From contig NC_081413.1 of assembly GCF_030272615.1 (NCBI RefSeq), forward strand, positions 103,376,239 through 103,440,238: 64,000 bases of DNA, read 5' to 3'. Under the pieces are notes generated by a model that saw nothing but the letters and a program-made list of their open reading frames with translations, did not search any database and was not told the DNA's origin. Within the stretch, counting starts at the first letter, position 1; each line of letters starts with the position of its first letter. Made by a program: the position numbers and the translations under genes. Source of the DNA: Cryptomeria japonica (lineage: Eukaryota; Streptophyta; Pinopsida; Cupressales; Cupressaceae). Below, in pieces: positions 34,402 through 46,350 of the stretch.

Positions 34402-37254
34402 AAGTAGAAATTACCACCATTTCCCCAAAGATTGCAAGAAAAGGAAGTTCTTATAGAATAGGAGAAAGGTTTTGATATCATAGATCAACTAAAACATGTC
34501 TGTGTTAAAATTCCATTGTTGCAAGCAATAAAAGATGTTCCTATATACAATAAGGCACTTAGAGAGGCATGTCTACAAAAACCTAGCAGGAAGAAGAAGG
34601 ATCCACAAACAGTGCATGTGATGGCTCAACTAGCAGATATTATGTTAGGAAAGGTTTCAATTCCTAGATATTCTAATCCAGGTAGTCTTGTTGTGAGTAT
34701 AGTCATTAATGGCAGCCAAATAAGGAATATTTCAGTTGATTTAGGGGCAGACATTAATGTGATGACAAGAGAAGTAATGCAGCAACTTGAAATCAATAGT
34801 CTAAGGCCTACACCCATAGTTCTACAACTTGTTGATAGCTCTACTATGCAACCTGATGGTATGATTGAAGATGTGGTTGTTATTTTGGATTCCTGGAAAT
34901 ACCCTACAGACTTTATGATTCTGTCTCCAAAGGCAACACTGGGAGGATATTCGGTGATTTTGGGAAGACCTTGGCTTGCCACAACTGATGCATATATTGG
35001 ATGTAGATAAGGGGATATGACTATTTTAGATGGGAACTCTACAAAAACATTAGCTTAGTATTCTCCTGCATAACCCCAATTTGATCAACAACAAGCCGTT
35101 TGGCCTACTTTGGGAGAAGAATTTGAGGGACTTGACTCTATTAATCACCTTATGATGATTAATCGAGGGCCATTCATGCAATTACATGGTGAAGCAAAAA
35201 GATGTAAGAATTTTCCTTGGTCATGCTGGATACTATAGAAGGTTTATCAAAGATTTCAACAAAATTGCAAGTCCCTTATATTCTCTACTTACGAAGGATA
35301 CAGAATTTAAATGGACTTCTTCATGCAATGAAGCTTTCTTGAAGCTTAAGCACGCTTTGACCCAAGCACCAGTTCTTAAAGGTCTGAATTGGTCTTTACC
35401 ATTTCAAATTCGTATAGATGCATCTGACTATGCAATAGGAGTAGTCTTAGGACATAAGATTGATAACTTGGAAAGTGCAATATATTATATTAGCAAAACT
35501 TGTAGGGGCCTAAGTTAAATTACACAGTTACTGAAAAGGAAATGTTAGCAGTTATATATGCACTCAACAAATTCAGACACTATATCACAAGGTATCCCAT
35601 ATTTGTGCATACTGATCATACTGCAATCATATATCTCATGAATAAGCCTTCAATTATTGGTAGATTAGCTCACTGGTTATTGTTGATGCAGGAATTTGAT
35701 ATCATAGTTATTGATAGACCACGGAAGTCCAATGTGTTTGCAGATTATCTTTCAAGACTTCAGTTACAGGAAGATTCTACAGCCATAGATGATGCTTTTC
35801 CAGATTAACATCTATTCCTTATACAAGCCCACACTCCCTGGTATGCTGATATTGCCAACTATTTAGCTGCTGCTAAAATGCCACTTCATTTCTCTCCTAA
35901 GGAAAGAAGGTTGTTAGTAGAGAAAAGCTTTAACTTCTCATAGATTGTTGATTGTTTGTTTTATACTGGACCTGACCAAGTCATGAGATGATGTGTAAGA
36001 GAAGATGAAACATACGATATCCTGCATGCATGTCATAATGAGCCGTATGGATGACATTTTGCTGCTAAAAGAAGAACACTCAAAATACTGAATACAGGAT
36101 ACTATTGGCCCACATTATATAAGGATGCAACATAGTATACAAGAAAATGTGACAAATGCCAGTGCATGGGAAGACCTACTAAATCTGATGAGATGCCATT
36201 GTATCCACAAATATTGGTTGCACCATTTGATAAATAAGGATTATATTTTGTTGGCCCAATGGATCCACCTTCTAATGGAAAATCCTACATTTTAGTATGT
36301 ACAGATTATGTAACCAAATGGGTGGAGGCTTGTGCCATAACACATGCAAGAGATAATAAGGTGGCTGAGTTTCTTTATGAGGAGATATTTACAAGATATG
36401 GAGTACTAAGGGAAATTGTATCAAACCAAGGCCCACAATTTCCTTCAACATTGATTACAACTTTGGTCAATGAATACAATATAAGGCACAAAAAATCTAC
36501 CCCATATCACCCACAAGCTAATGGACAGGTAGAGGTTATAAATAGGGAGCTTGAGGCTATTCTTACCAAGACAGTTGCTATTCATAAAAAAGACTAGTCT
36601 CATAGGCTTTCAGAAGCAATTTGAGCATACAGAACAACTTGGAAGACACCAATTGGTTTTACACCTTTTGAGATGGTGTATGGAAAAGCAGCAATGATGC
36701 TTATTGAGTTTGAGCATAAAAATCTGAGGACAAATTTGCAATTAAATATGACACTTTCTGAAGCACAAAAGGAACGTATTCAACAATTGAATGCTTTGGA
36801 TGGATGGAGAAAAATGGCTGTCTAGCAGACAAAACTGATACAAAATTAGAGAGCAAAGTGGCATGATTAATATATCAAAGAGAAAAAGTTCAAAGCCAGT
36901 GACCGGGCAATATTGTATGACTCCAGATATAAAGATACTATGGGAAAGCTACAAACTAGATGGTTAGGTCCATATGAGATAGAGGAAGTTTTCAACAATG
37001 GAGCTGTTCGTTTGACCATAATTGACCCAGTTCGGTTTAAGCTTTTGGTGAATGGTCACCGATTGCGTCTTTATCATAAGCCAACTAGCAAAGAGGAGTT
37101 CCTACAACAATTTACTCAAATAGATCAAACCAAAGTTCCTACAGCAACTGATCAAGTTCCAGCAGCCACTAATCAAGTTCCTTCAACAATTGAGCAAAGT
37201 AATGGAGGTAAGGTTCCTGCAGCCACTGCAGTGAACATGCTTGCCACTTCATAA
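34402..37254 (+). pseudogene. pol: H pol: protease, RNase H, integrase; RT core deleted
   Basis: Protease (34516-35010) has D-L-G-A-D and then VILGRPWL. Right after a short spacer the sequence jumps at about 35186 to the end of the RT thumb (FLGHAGYYRRFIKDF), so fingers, palm and the catalytic Asp pair are absent. RNase H (35400-35770) keeps IDASDYAIG, TEKEMLAVIYAL and HTDHTAI but has a frame change near 35515. Integrase has the zinc region at about 36010-36165. In its core the first Asp is Tyr (36244), the second is Asn (36424) and Glu remains (36532). At least eight stops. The polyprotein could not reverse transcribe or integrate. Confidence 0.88.
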
Positions 37255-37771
37255 TTCTCCTCATGTCATTTCAAAAAAATATTTCCCTGTCTTATGGAAA
37301 TATTATTCTCCATAAATAAAATTTCCATCCACATCATCCCATCTAATTTTCTTATCTGTCATTTCATTCTATTTCACCTTTCTTTTCGTACGACTACAGG
37401 TATGTACATAATTTATTTTATTTTAATTACACATTTATGATTTCATTATGATTATTTCCTTTCCTAAATCCACATACACTTCCCTAAATCCTTTCAGCCT
37501 ATGTGGACATGTGCCAAAGTAAGTTGGGGGGGGTGTTTTATGGTTCGGTTTCCAAAATTAGTAATTACTTGTCCTTTTCGATACCTTGATTTGATTGCTT
37601 GCCATCATTTCTTTAACAAGATATTCTTTGGCATAAGAAAGTAATAAAATCTGCTGCCAAACACTACCACCAAATTTGGAGATAGGTAAGGAAGTTTCAA
37701 TTTCCAGTCTGTAGAATATTTTGGTTCTCCGTTTCTCAGCTGCAGAGTTTGCTACATTAACAGAGTAAGAA
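37255..37771 (+). other. H spacer between pol and ORF3, with an internal purine-rich tract
   Basis: No clear gene. At 37517-37543 the sequence AAGTAAGTTGGGGGGGGTG resembles the tract before the 3' LTR (AAAGTTGGGGGGCATG at 44855). It may be a second plus-strand priming site or simply a decayed copy. Coding-like phase for ORF3 begins to appear at about 37720-37770. Confidence 0.5.
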
Positions 37772-38361
37772 ATGGGTGGAGATCTAATCTGCCATGAACC
37801 AACAGTCAATGATGCATTAGTACAGGATGCTCTTTGTGAGCATTATTTTAGGTAGTATGGTTGGATTGTTTACTTTCTGAAAAATCAGGGATTATAATGA
37901 AGAAATTGCCGCAGAGTTTATGCATTCAGTCAATGAAGGAGAGGCTACTATTAAAGGATTAAGGGTCATTTCTATGGAGCAGCGGATAGGTGAAGTTACA
38001 GGGTTTCCACAGGAAGGAGAATTGTTTCCAGAATCAAAAGACGCCAGAAGTGCCAGAGAAGAGTTTACACTTCCCACAGATGGACCTCTAACAATGGACA
38101 AACAAGGAACTAGGAGGGTTTCCCTAGCAGCAGAGTGGCCCCAAGTGGCTTTATATGTAATGAAATACATTACTTGCAAAGGGAGGTATTCAAATTTACA
38201 TTCACCCCATTTCAAATTGCTTAGTCATTTATGGCATGGTTGGAGAGTGAATGTCCCTAATTTTCTATACCACCTCATTTCCATAAGTGCCAAAGAAACA
38301 TAGAAGAATGGAAATCATTCTGTTAGCCATCATGGTTTGATTAAATTGCTTGTAGAACATT

Positions 38362-38366
38362 CTCTT
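38362..38366. repeat. Target site duplication CTCTT (partner 43188-43192)
   Basis: Perfect 5-mer on both sides of the TG...CA ends of copia B. Collapsing it restores the H ORF3 reading frame. Confidence 0.93.
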
Positions 38367-38718
38367 TGTTGAAAGCGGGGGTTCGGGGGTGGTAGCCCCT
38401 GAGAAATTTTTTTTGCCATTTTTGTTGATGAAAACCGACATTGTAATAAAACCCTAAAAAGGCCGACTTTGTTTGTTGCCCTAAAAACGCATGTTATAAG
38501 CGGCTGGGATGCTTAAGGCATTGTAAGGTTGATGTACTATTTTTGCTGGATAATAAGAAAGATTGGACGGCTATGTATGGTGGACGTAACCCATTCTGGG
38601 TGAACCACGTTAAATCTCTGTGTTATCTGTGTCCTGTTTTATTTCTTTATCTTTTGTATTTAAATCTGCATATAATTGTTAGTTCATATTTGCTTCGGAT
38701 CTACTTGAAACCCTAACA
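38367..38718 (+). repeat. 5' LTR of copia B, 352 bp
   Basis: Starts TGTTGAAAGC and ends CCCTAACA. Compared with copia A it lacks the first ~120 bases of U3 but keeps the GC-rich GGGTTCGGGGGTGGTAGC part. Confidence 0.92.
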
Positions 38719-38720
38719 AT

Positions 38721-38732
38721 TGGTATCAGAGC
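38721..38732 (+). other. Primer binding site of copia B
   Basis: TGGTATCAGAGC, two bases after the LTR; initiator tRNA-Met type. Confidence 0.95.
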
Positions 38733-38778
38733 GAGGTTTTCTGTAAATTGGTAGGACTTTCAGATTTGAGTGGGAGCA

Positions 38779-41700
38779 ATGGAGGATTCCAAATTCAAGG
38801 TCGAAAAGTTTAACGGCCAGAATTATCAGTTATGGAAAATGCAGATGGAGGATTACCTGTATCAAAAGGATTTGTGGCAGCCATTGGAAGGAAAGGCAAA
38901 AAAACCGACCACAATACCAGATGAAGAGTGGGACATTTTAGATAGAAAGGCACTGGGATCCATTCGATTGTGCCTTGCATCGTCTGTAGCATTCAATATA
39001 ACAGAAGCAAAAACGACTGTAGATTTGATGGCAACATTGGCTAAGCTGTATGAAAAACCCTCGGCTTCAAATAAGGTATTTCTTATGAAGCGTTTGTTTA
39101 ATTTGAAAATGAGGGAGGGAGGATCTATAGCGGAGCATTTAAATGAATTTAATACAATTACCAGTCAATTGTCTTCGGTAAAAATTACCTTTGCAGAAGA
39201 GGTTAGGGCTCTCTTGATTTTATGTTCTTTGCCAGAAAGTTGGAATAGCTTGGTTATGGCTGTAAGTAACTCTGTCTCTAGTAAAAATACTTTGGTATTT
39301 GATAATATTGTTGGTGTTATCCTAAGCGAGGAAATGCGAAGGAAAAGCACAGGTGAGACTCCAACATCATCGGGTAGTGTTTTGAATGTGGAGAACAGAG
39401 GAAGATCAAAGGAAAGAGGAAAAGGCCCTGGGAATGAGAAGTCACGAGGGAAGTCAAAAAAGGACGCTCTCAATCTAGAGGAAAGAAAGATTGCTGGTAC
39501 TGCCGAAAGCCTGGTCATCTAAAGAAAGATTGTTGGTCTCGAAAAAATAAAAAATGAGACAAAAATGAAAATGACAGCAAGGAAGCTAATATTGCAAGTA
39601 ATACTTTACAAGATGCTTTAATCTTATGTTTGGATAATGTTAATGATTCCTGGGTAATAGATTCTGGGGCTTCATTTCATGCTACACCCCATAGAAAATA
39701 TTTTCTAGATTATGTTCAAGGTGATTTTGGACAGGTATATTTGGGTGATGATGAGCCCTGTCAAATTGTTGGAAAAGGAAAGATAAAGATCAAGTTGCAT
39801 AATGGTAATGACTGGTTTCTGCAGGAGGTAAGACATGTTCCTAATTTAAGAAGAAATTTAATTTCTGCAGGGCAACTAGGTAGTGAAGGTTGCATAGTTA
39901 CCTTCTCAGACAGTATGTGGAAGGTCACTAAAGGATCATTAGTAGTAGCTAAAGGTGTGAAGGTAGGCACATTATATCTATGTACTGCTAACACTTACTC
40001 TACCTTAGCTGCTATAGATAAAGTTAATGCAGGGACAACAACAATAAATGTTGCAAGAATAGATTCGATAATGTGGCACCATAGGCTTGGGCACATGAGT
40101 GAGAAAGGGATGAAAATCCTTCACTCCAAAAATCTATTGCCAGGACTAAAGAAGATTGATTTAGAGTTCTGTGAAAACTGTGTTTATGGTAAATAGAAAA
40201 GAGTCAGATTTCTCAAGGTTGGGAAAGAGAAGAAGAGTGAGAAGTTAGAGCTTGTACATTCAGATGTATGGAGACCGGCTCAAGTATCATCTCTTGGTGG
40301 CTCTTGTTATTATGTTATTTTTATTGATGACTCAACCAAAAAAACATGGGTATATTTCCTAAAACAAAAATCAGATGTTTTTGAAACTTTTAAGAAATGG
40401 AAAGCTTGGGTTGAGAATGAGACAGGAAAAAAGTTGAAGTGTCTTAGATCAGATAATGGAGGTGAGTATTGCAGCAGAGCATTTGAAGATTACTATTCCT
40501 TAAATGGGATTCGAAAGTAGAAGACAGTTCCAGGAACTCCACAAGAAAATGGTGTGTCAGAGAGAATGAATAGGACCATCATGGAACGTGCGAGGAGCAT
40601 GAGATTGCATTCTGGATTGCCCTTACATTTTTGGGCAGATGTTGTACATACTGCTGTCTATTTGATAAATAGAGGACCTTCAACCCCTTTGGATGGTGGT
40701 ATTCCAGAGGAGGCATGGACTGGTAAAAAGGTAAATTATTCTTTTCTAAAAACTTTTGGTTGCAAGGCTTTTGTCCATGTTGATAAAGAAAACAGAACCA
40801 AGCTTGATGCTAAATCTTAGAAATGTACCTTCATTGGATATGGGATAGATGAATATGGCTATCGGTTATGGGATTTTGAAAATAAGAAAATAATTAGAAG
40901 TAGAGATGTTATATTCAATGAGAAGGTTATGTATAAAGAACAGATGCAGGAAAAGAAGTATGAACAGGACAAACAAGAATATGTGGTGTTGGATGAGAAT
41001 CCTGAAAATGAAATGCCACAGGTACCTGATGCTCAGCAACAACAGATTGTCCCACAAACTCTTGCAAGTGTTAGACATTTTATGAGGACAAGTAGACCCC
41101 CTAAAAGATTTTCTCCTTCTTTGTATTCTATTTTATTAATGGATTCTGGTGAACCAGAGGAATATGAAGAAGCAATGCAGGTGGATGCCAAACAACAGTG
41201 GCAACTAGGCATGAAAGAGGAGATGGACTCCTTGATGAAAAATAAGACTTGGGACTTAGTCCCTTTACCTGCAGAAAAAAGAGCCTTGCCTAACAAATGG
41301 GTTTATCGGCTGAAGGAGGAGGAAGGAGGTCAGAAAAGATATAAGGCCAGACTTGTGGTAAAAGGTTTTGCACAGAAAAAAGGTATAGATTATAATGAAA
41401 TATTTTCTCCAGTTGTAAAAATGACTTCAATTAGAACTGTACTTAGTCTTGTGGCTGCAGATGATTTACATCTTGAACAATTAGATGTCAAAATAGCTTT
41501 TCTCCATGGAGATTTGGAGGAGGAAATTTACATGTTGCAACCACAGGGATATGAGGTCAAAGGTAAGGAGAACTTGGTGTGCAGGTTGAAGAAAATTCTG
41601 TATAGCCTAAAGCAAGCACCCCGACAATGGTATTTAAAATTTGATAGTTTCATGGCTGAACACGGTTATCATAGATGTCATTCTGATCATTGTGTATATT

Positions 41701-42704
41701 TTAAGAGATTTGATAATGGCAGTTATATTATCCTATTGCTTTATGTTGATGACATGCTTGTTGTTGGGTCTAACATGCAACATATAAATGATCTTAAACA
41801 AAAATTAGCCAGGTCATTTGCTATGAAGGATTTGGGTGCAGCTAAGCAAATTCTTGGTATGAGGATTACATAGGACAGGAAAAATAAAACCTTGAATTTG
41901 TCCCAAAGTGAGTATATAAAGAAGGTGTTGAAAAGATTTAACATGCAGGATGCAAAAGCAGTTAGTACACCTTTGGCTAGTCATTTCAAATTGACTAAGG
42001 AGATGTGCCCAAAGGCACAGGAAGAGGTTAATAAAATGTCTAACATCCCGTATTCATCAGCTGTTGGCAGTCTGATGTATGCAATGGTATGCACAAGGCC
42101 AGATATTGCACATGCAGTGGGAGTTGTGAGCAGGTTTATGAGTAATCCGGGTATGGAACATTGGAATGCTGTGAAATGGATTCTTCGGTATTTGAAAGGA
42201 ACTACTATGAAGGCATTATGTTTCAAAGGATCTAATGCTGCTCTAAGTGGATTTGTTGACTCTGATCGGGTGGGTGATATTGATTCACGGAGGAGTACTA
42301 CAGGGTATGTTTTTACTATAGGGGGAACTGCAGTCAGTTGGATTTCTAGGCTGCAAAAGGTTGTTGCACTTTCAACCACTGAAGCTGAGTATGTTGTTGC
42401 TACAGAAGCCAGCAAAGAGATGATTTGGTTGCAATGTTTTCTGAAGGAATTGGGTCAGACACAAGAGGATAGCCCATTGTATACTGATAGCCAGAGTGCC
42501 ATTCATCTTGCGAAGAACTCTGCTTTTCATTCAAGGACAAAGCACATTCAGCTCAGGTACCACTTCATCTGGACTATTTTGGAGGAGGGTCAGTTACGGC
42601 TTGAGAAGATTTACACAAGTGAGAATCCTGCCGATATGTTCACAAAGACAGTTCCACAGGAGAAGCTGATTTCTTCATCAGTTTCTGTTGGTCTTCTTGA
42701 TTGA
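38779..42704 (+). pseudogene. Copia B gag-pol polyprotein, lightly broken
   Basis: Starts [19 protein letters not shown], the usual beginning of Tork-type gag. A one-base deletion near 39458 (AAAAAAGG against AAAGAAAGG in A) shifts the frame just before the zinc knuckle. Protease VIDSGASFHATP lies near 39655. Integrase has HSDVW, RSDNGGEY and ENGVSERMNR with the DDE residues kept. RT has AFLHGDLEEEIYM and YVDD (41742-41753), and RNase H ends near ALSTTEAEYVV. Stops: TGA 39555, TAG 40194, TAG 40518, TAG 40818, TAG 41871; natural end TGA at 42702. The TAGs at 40194 and 40518 are shared with copia A. Confidence 0.94.
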
Positions 42705-42781
42705 TAATTGTGGAATTTATACCAGTCAAGTCCTAGTGTTTTATCCAGTGGATGTTGCATGTACAGTGGTGTCGTGTAGTA

Positions 42782-42844
42782 TCAGTCTCCAAGTGGGAGA
42801 TTGTTCGGTGTGGAGCCTGATCAGTCTCCAAGTGGGAGATTGTT
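42782..42844 (+). repeat. Duplicated polypurine-tract region of copia B
   Basis: TCAGTCTCCAAGTGGGAGAT occurs at 42782 and 42821, 39 bases apart. Only the second abuts the 3' LTR at 42841. The same arrangement is present in copia A, so it predates both insertions. Confidence 0.85.
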
Positions 42845-43187
42845 GAAATGTGGCAACTGATCAGCAAAGTACTAATTTTTTTTGCCATTTTTGTTGATGA
42901 AAACTGACATTTTAATAAAACCCTAAAAAGGCCGACTTTGTTTGTTGCCCTAAAAACGCATGTTATAAGTGGTTGGGATGCTTAAGGCATTGTAAGGTTG
43001 ATGTACTATTTTTGCTGCATAATAAGAAAGATTGGACGGCTGTGTATGGTGGACGTAACCCATTCTGGGTGAACCACGTTAAATCTCTGTGTTATCTATG
43101 TCCTGTTTTATTTCTTTATCTTTTGTATTTAAATCTGCATATAATTGTTAGTTCATATTTGCTTCGGATCTGCTTGAAACCCTAACA
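42841..43187 (+). repeat. 3' LTR of copia B, 347 bp
   Basis: Starts TGTTGAAATGTGG and ends CCCTAACA. It keeps the first U3 bases missing from its own 5' LTR but lacks the GC-rich part that the 5' LTR retains. Confidence 0.92.
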
Positions 43188-44854
43188 CTCTTAGAGATGT
43201 TTCACAGATGGAATGGGGGGTATTTGAAGACATCTTGCAGTTTAGGGTTGAAGATGCTCCTATTACAAATGAGCCAATAGTTGAAAAAGAAAATATTGAA
43301 GAACCCTCTTCTCCTATAGTTTCTGCAGAGAATGAATTGCTCATCGCTGAAGGAGCTGTGGCTATTGTGGAGGGAGAGATGTTTGAGACAAATGTGGACC
43401 AACCGTCCAATTCTTTTCAAAGAGAATCACCATCTTCTAAAAGAAAAGAGAAGGAATTGGAAATAATTGATGCAGACGAAGAACCTATGGTTCAGCCATA
43501 GACAACTCAAGTTTCTCCTGCAGCCAAGAGGCGTAGGTCTAAAAGATATACTCCTATATCAAAGCCACATGTAGAAACTATTCCTGTAACCACTCCAAAG
43601 GTTTATGTGAGAAGGACCCAGAGTAAAACCCAGAAGGCCCATCCAGCAAGTGATCCGACAGAGGTTGTTTTAGTGGAAACATTAGAAGAAGGGAGCCCTA
43701 CAGATGTTGAAACTCATAAGGAAGATGATGTTGATAGACTCTCAAATCTTGCATATGCAGCAAAGTAGCTTGAAGAACCTGTTGAGGAGATTTCACGGCC
43801 TAAGGTAACACCTATTAGACCTCCATCATCCCTAAGCAGTTTATCTATTGAGTTAACATTTTATAGACAATGGGAAATAGAGAGGGATAGATTGCAGAGG
43901 GTTATTGACAAAAATAAAGAGAAATTGAAAAGAGGGATAACAAAATTTAAGAATTAGAGGCTAAAGTTGATACAATCACTAGTATGGTCCCCAAATTGAT
44001 GCAATGTAGGGCACTACCAAGGGTTTATGCTCTGTATTTAAGGGAGCGGTATTTAAATTTCAATTTGAACCGCATTGTCAAGGACCTTAGCCCCTCTTTA
44101 GAAACCCCTAAAGAATTTTATGATGCTTACCAGACTTCCCAAGCAGCTGTGAAAAATTTGTTATGTGAACTTTATTTACATAACTATGTTGTAGCTTCAG
44201 ATAGTGAGTGGAATCCTTTGTTATATATTGATGATATCCATATAAAAGATTTAATGTCATGGATTCAAAATGAGATCAGCATGAGGGCACAAGCCAAAGC
44301 ACATAAGGATTTCAAATTTGATTGTCCATTGCCATTGAGGAAGGAAGCAAAAGAGCCAAGAGTTCTTTATTATGAATGGAATAAGTTGCTGGTAAGGCAA
44401 GATGTTAGGAATCTAGTGCTGTCGATGAGGGAAGAAATATGCCAAGCATATGAGCATTTAGTTCAAACTGAAAGTGCAACTACAATTGATGGCTTAACTT
44501 AGCGCTGGAATAACTTGCCAGAAGAATTGAAGCAGGGAGAAACTCATTCATTGCCAAATTTCCATGCAGCTATGCAAAGAGCCCCTAAATATATACAACT
44601 GGGAGAGAAAACTAATAACTGGGTACCTTTGATCTTTCAGCCTCCTATGCTTATATGGCCACTATTGGGATGTAAGACTACAGATAAGCCCTATGAAGTA
44701 GTTACAAAAGAAGCCAGATGGTCCAAGCTGGAAAAGATGAAAGGATTTTACTAGAATTTAGCTTCGGGAGGAACAGGTCAAGGAACCATTAGTGACCTAA
44801 GAGTTAGTGCAAGAATCATAAATTTTCCTCTTGCTAGAGGATCAACAAGATCTT

Positions 44855-44868
44855 AAAGTTGGGGGGCA
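44855..44868 (+). other. Polypurine tract of H
   Basis: AAAGTTGGGGGGCA immediately before the 3' LTR start; it overlaps the ORF3 stop codon. Confidence 0.85.
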
Positions 44869-46130
44869 TGATGAGTTGAGACATTGGCATGTTTTTATCC
44901 TTAGAACTCTTGAGCTTTTGTTATATTTTGATTTACATAATATAATGATGTATCGGATGTTTACTATATGTATTTCAAATGTTAGCCTGAACCTATTAAA
45001 ACATGTTTTCTCTTTGCCAGTTTATTCCCACAGCCATGTTATTCATTCATATTGCCATGCGGATTGTTTAAGGCAATATCATGTGTGAAATTAATAGATG
45101 TCCTGATTAAATAAAATATGTATGTATGTTCTTGTATGTTATTTCTTTTGAAGTGCAGGGAATAAATGATGTTGCGGTGGAAGCTCACCTATCATGCTAG
45201 TTGCAGGAAGAGATATTCAAGAAGATGACTGAAAGATCGAACAACAGAGATGCTGAAAAGCATAAGGAATGGTATAGGAGAAGCAATCACGCGATACTAC
45301 TGATGTCTAACTCAAGTGGACATTGGTGTTGTAAATACCACCATAATATGTTATGACTGTGGTTCGGTTTAGATTCACATTTTCTATAGCTTAATTCTAG
45401 CTATCTCCTTTCTCGATTAGTTATCCGCCTCTTCTCTTCGACGTGATCTGTGTTCTCTAAAGTAGATGATTTATTTTAAAATAAGTTCATCATCTCTTCT
45501 CAGAGGTTAGATAGAAAAAAGAGAGAAAGTAGAGCAAAGGATTTTTACAAGTGTTTTTGAGTTTCTTTTTATGTTGAATCATGTAATGACTTCCAAAGAA
45601 TGATGAATAAAAATGTGTTATTCTAAGAACTTAGAGTTGTTTTTGGGAAGCCTGGAATCACTCACCCAAGGGGGCCCACTTGGTGAGTTTTCCTGTGCAT
45701 TTGTTAAGATTAGTTTTCTTTCCTTAGCTATAGTAGACATTCTTGCATTGACTGTTCCTGCAGCCACTGGAAACAGATCCACTGACTGTTCCTGCAGCCA
45801 CACCAAAATAAAATAATTTCTATTTATCAGCATTGAACTTAGCCAGTATTGCTTGAATGAATTTATGTTAATGCAGAAGTTTTCCTGTAGCCTTTCAATA
45901 GTTTCAATTCTTGCTTGTCTTTTCCGCATAATGTTAGTTTCTACAGTAATGTAGAGTAGCTATTGCAGGAACTTAGTGCATATATAGTGCAGACCCATTT
46001 CAAGTATTACGTCCCTGGCTTGACAATCAAATGAACACTAGCTATAGAAATAGTGACTTTACCAAGTGAATGTCCAAACTTCAGGTTGAGACTTCAACTA
46101 GAGTTATTATTCTTATTGATGGGTTGAAAA
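44869..46130 (+). repeat. 3' LTR of H, 1262 bp
   Basis: Partner of 29174-30425. The terminal CA is mutated to AA, followed by the AAAGT duplication. Confidence 0.9.
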
Positions 46131-46350
46131 AAAGTTGTATTGTTCTTTATTTAAAGCACCAAAAAGAAGTGCTTCTAAGCTACCCCTGCAGAAAAAGAAT
46201 AACGTTAGTCAACACATGGTGGGCTATCCATCCTAATTTCCAATTATAGAGTCCTATCTTTTTTACAGACAGAAAGATATTCTGGTAAAAACCAGAACTA
46301 TAACAGAACAAAAAATGAAAAACTGAATCTATCAAATGCGACTTACCTAC

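Larger units (their letters stand above)
38367..43187 (+). mobile_element. Copia B: nearly intact Tork (Tnt1)-like copia
   Basis: Complete element with LTRs at 38367-38718 and 42841-43187, a Met primer site, one gag-pol frame and a duplicated polypurine tract. CTCTT flanks both ends (38362-38366 and 43188-43192). It is the sister of copia A but far less damaged: one single-base deletion and five premature stops. It interrupts H ORF3. Confidence 0.95.
37772..44856 (+). pseudogene. H ORF3 (env-position protein of unknown function), split by copia B
   Basis: The frame starts at MGGDLICHEP and resumes after a shift near 37880 with EEIAAEFMHSVNEGEATI. Copia B interrupts it at 38362; removing B and one CTCTT joins HSL to RDVSQMEWGVF in phase. 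The N-terminal part has the pattern ISMEQRIGEVTGFP, then a helical region ending LIKLLVEHSL. The middle is Glu/Pro/Lys-rich with a basic KRRRSKRY stretch, a shift occurs near 43945, and the C-terminal domain (43984-44500) is helical and uninterrupted for 172 codons. It ends TAA at 44854, touching the polypurine tract. This is the env-like position of Athila elements; no signal peptide or clear membrane segment is seen. Confidence 0.72.
29174..46130 (+). mobile_element. Element H: Athila-like gypsy, full length, carrying two insertions
   Basis: LTRs at 29174-30425 and 44869-46130 are flanked by the perfect duplication AAAGT (29169-29173 and 46131-46135). The primer site is TGGCGCTGCATCCGGGGA, the type seen in Athila/Tat elements. 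Order: gag, protease, RNase H, integrase, then a long third ORF reaching the polypurine tract, the layout of Athila elements with an env-like ORF. A solo LTR (32283-34396) and copia B (38367-43187) are nested inside; without them H is about 10 kb. The core of reverse transcriptase is missing. Confidence 0.9.

Noticed and set aside
43984-44502. H ORF3 C-terminal part as a true envelope glycoprotein
   Set aside because: No signal peptide, membrane span or Cys pattern seen; only its position is env-like.
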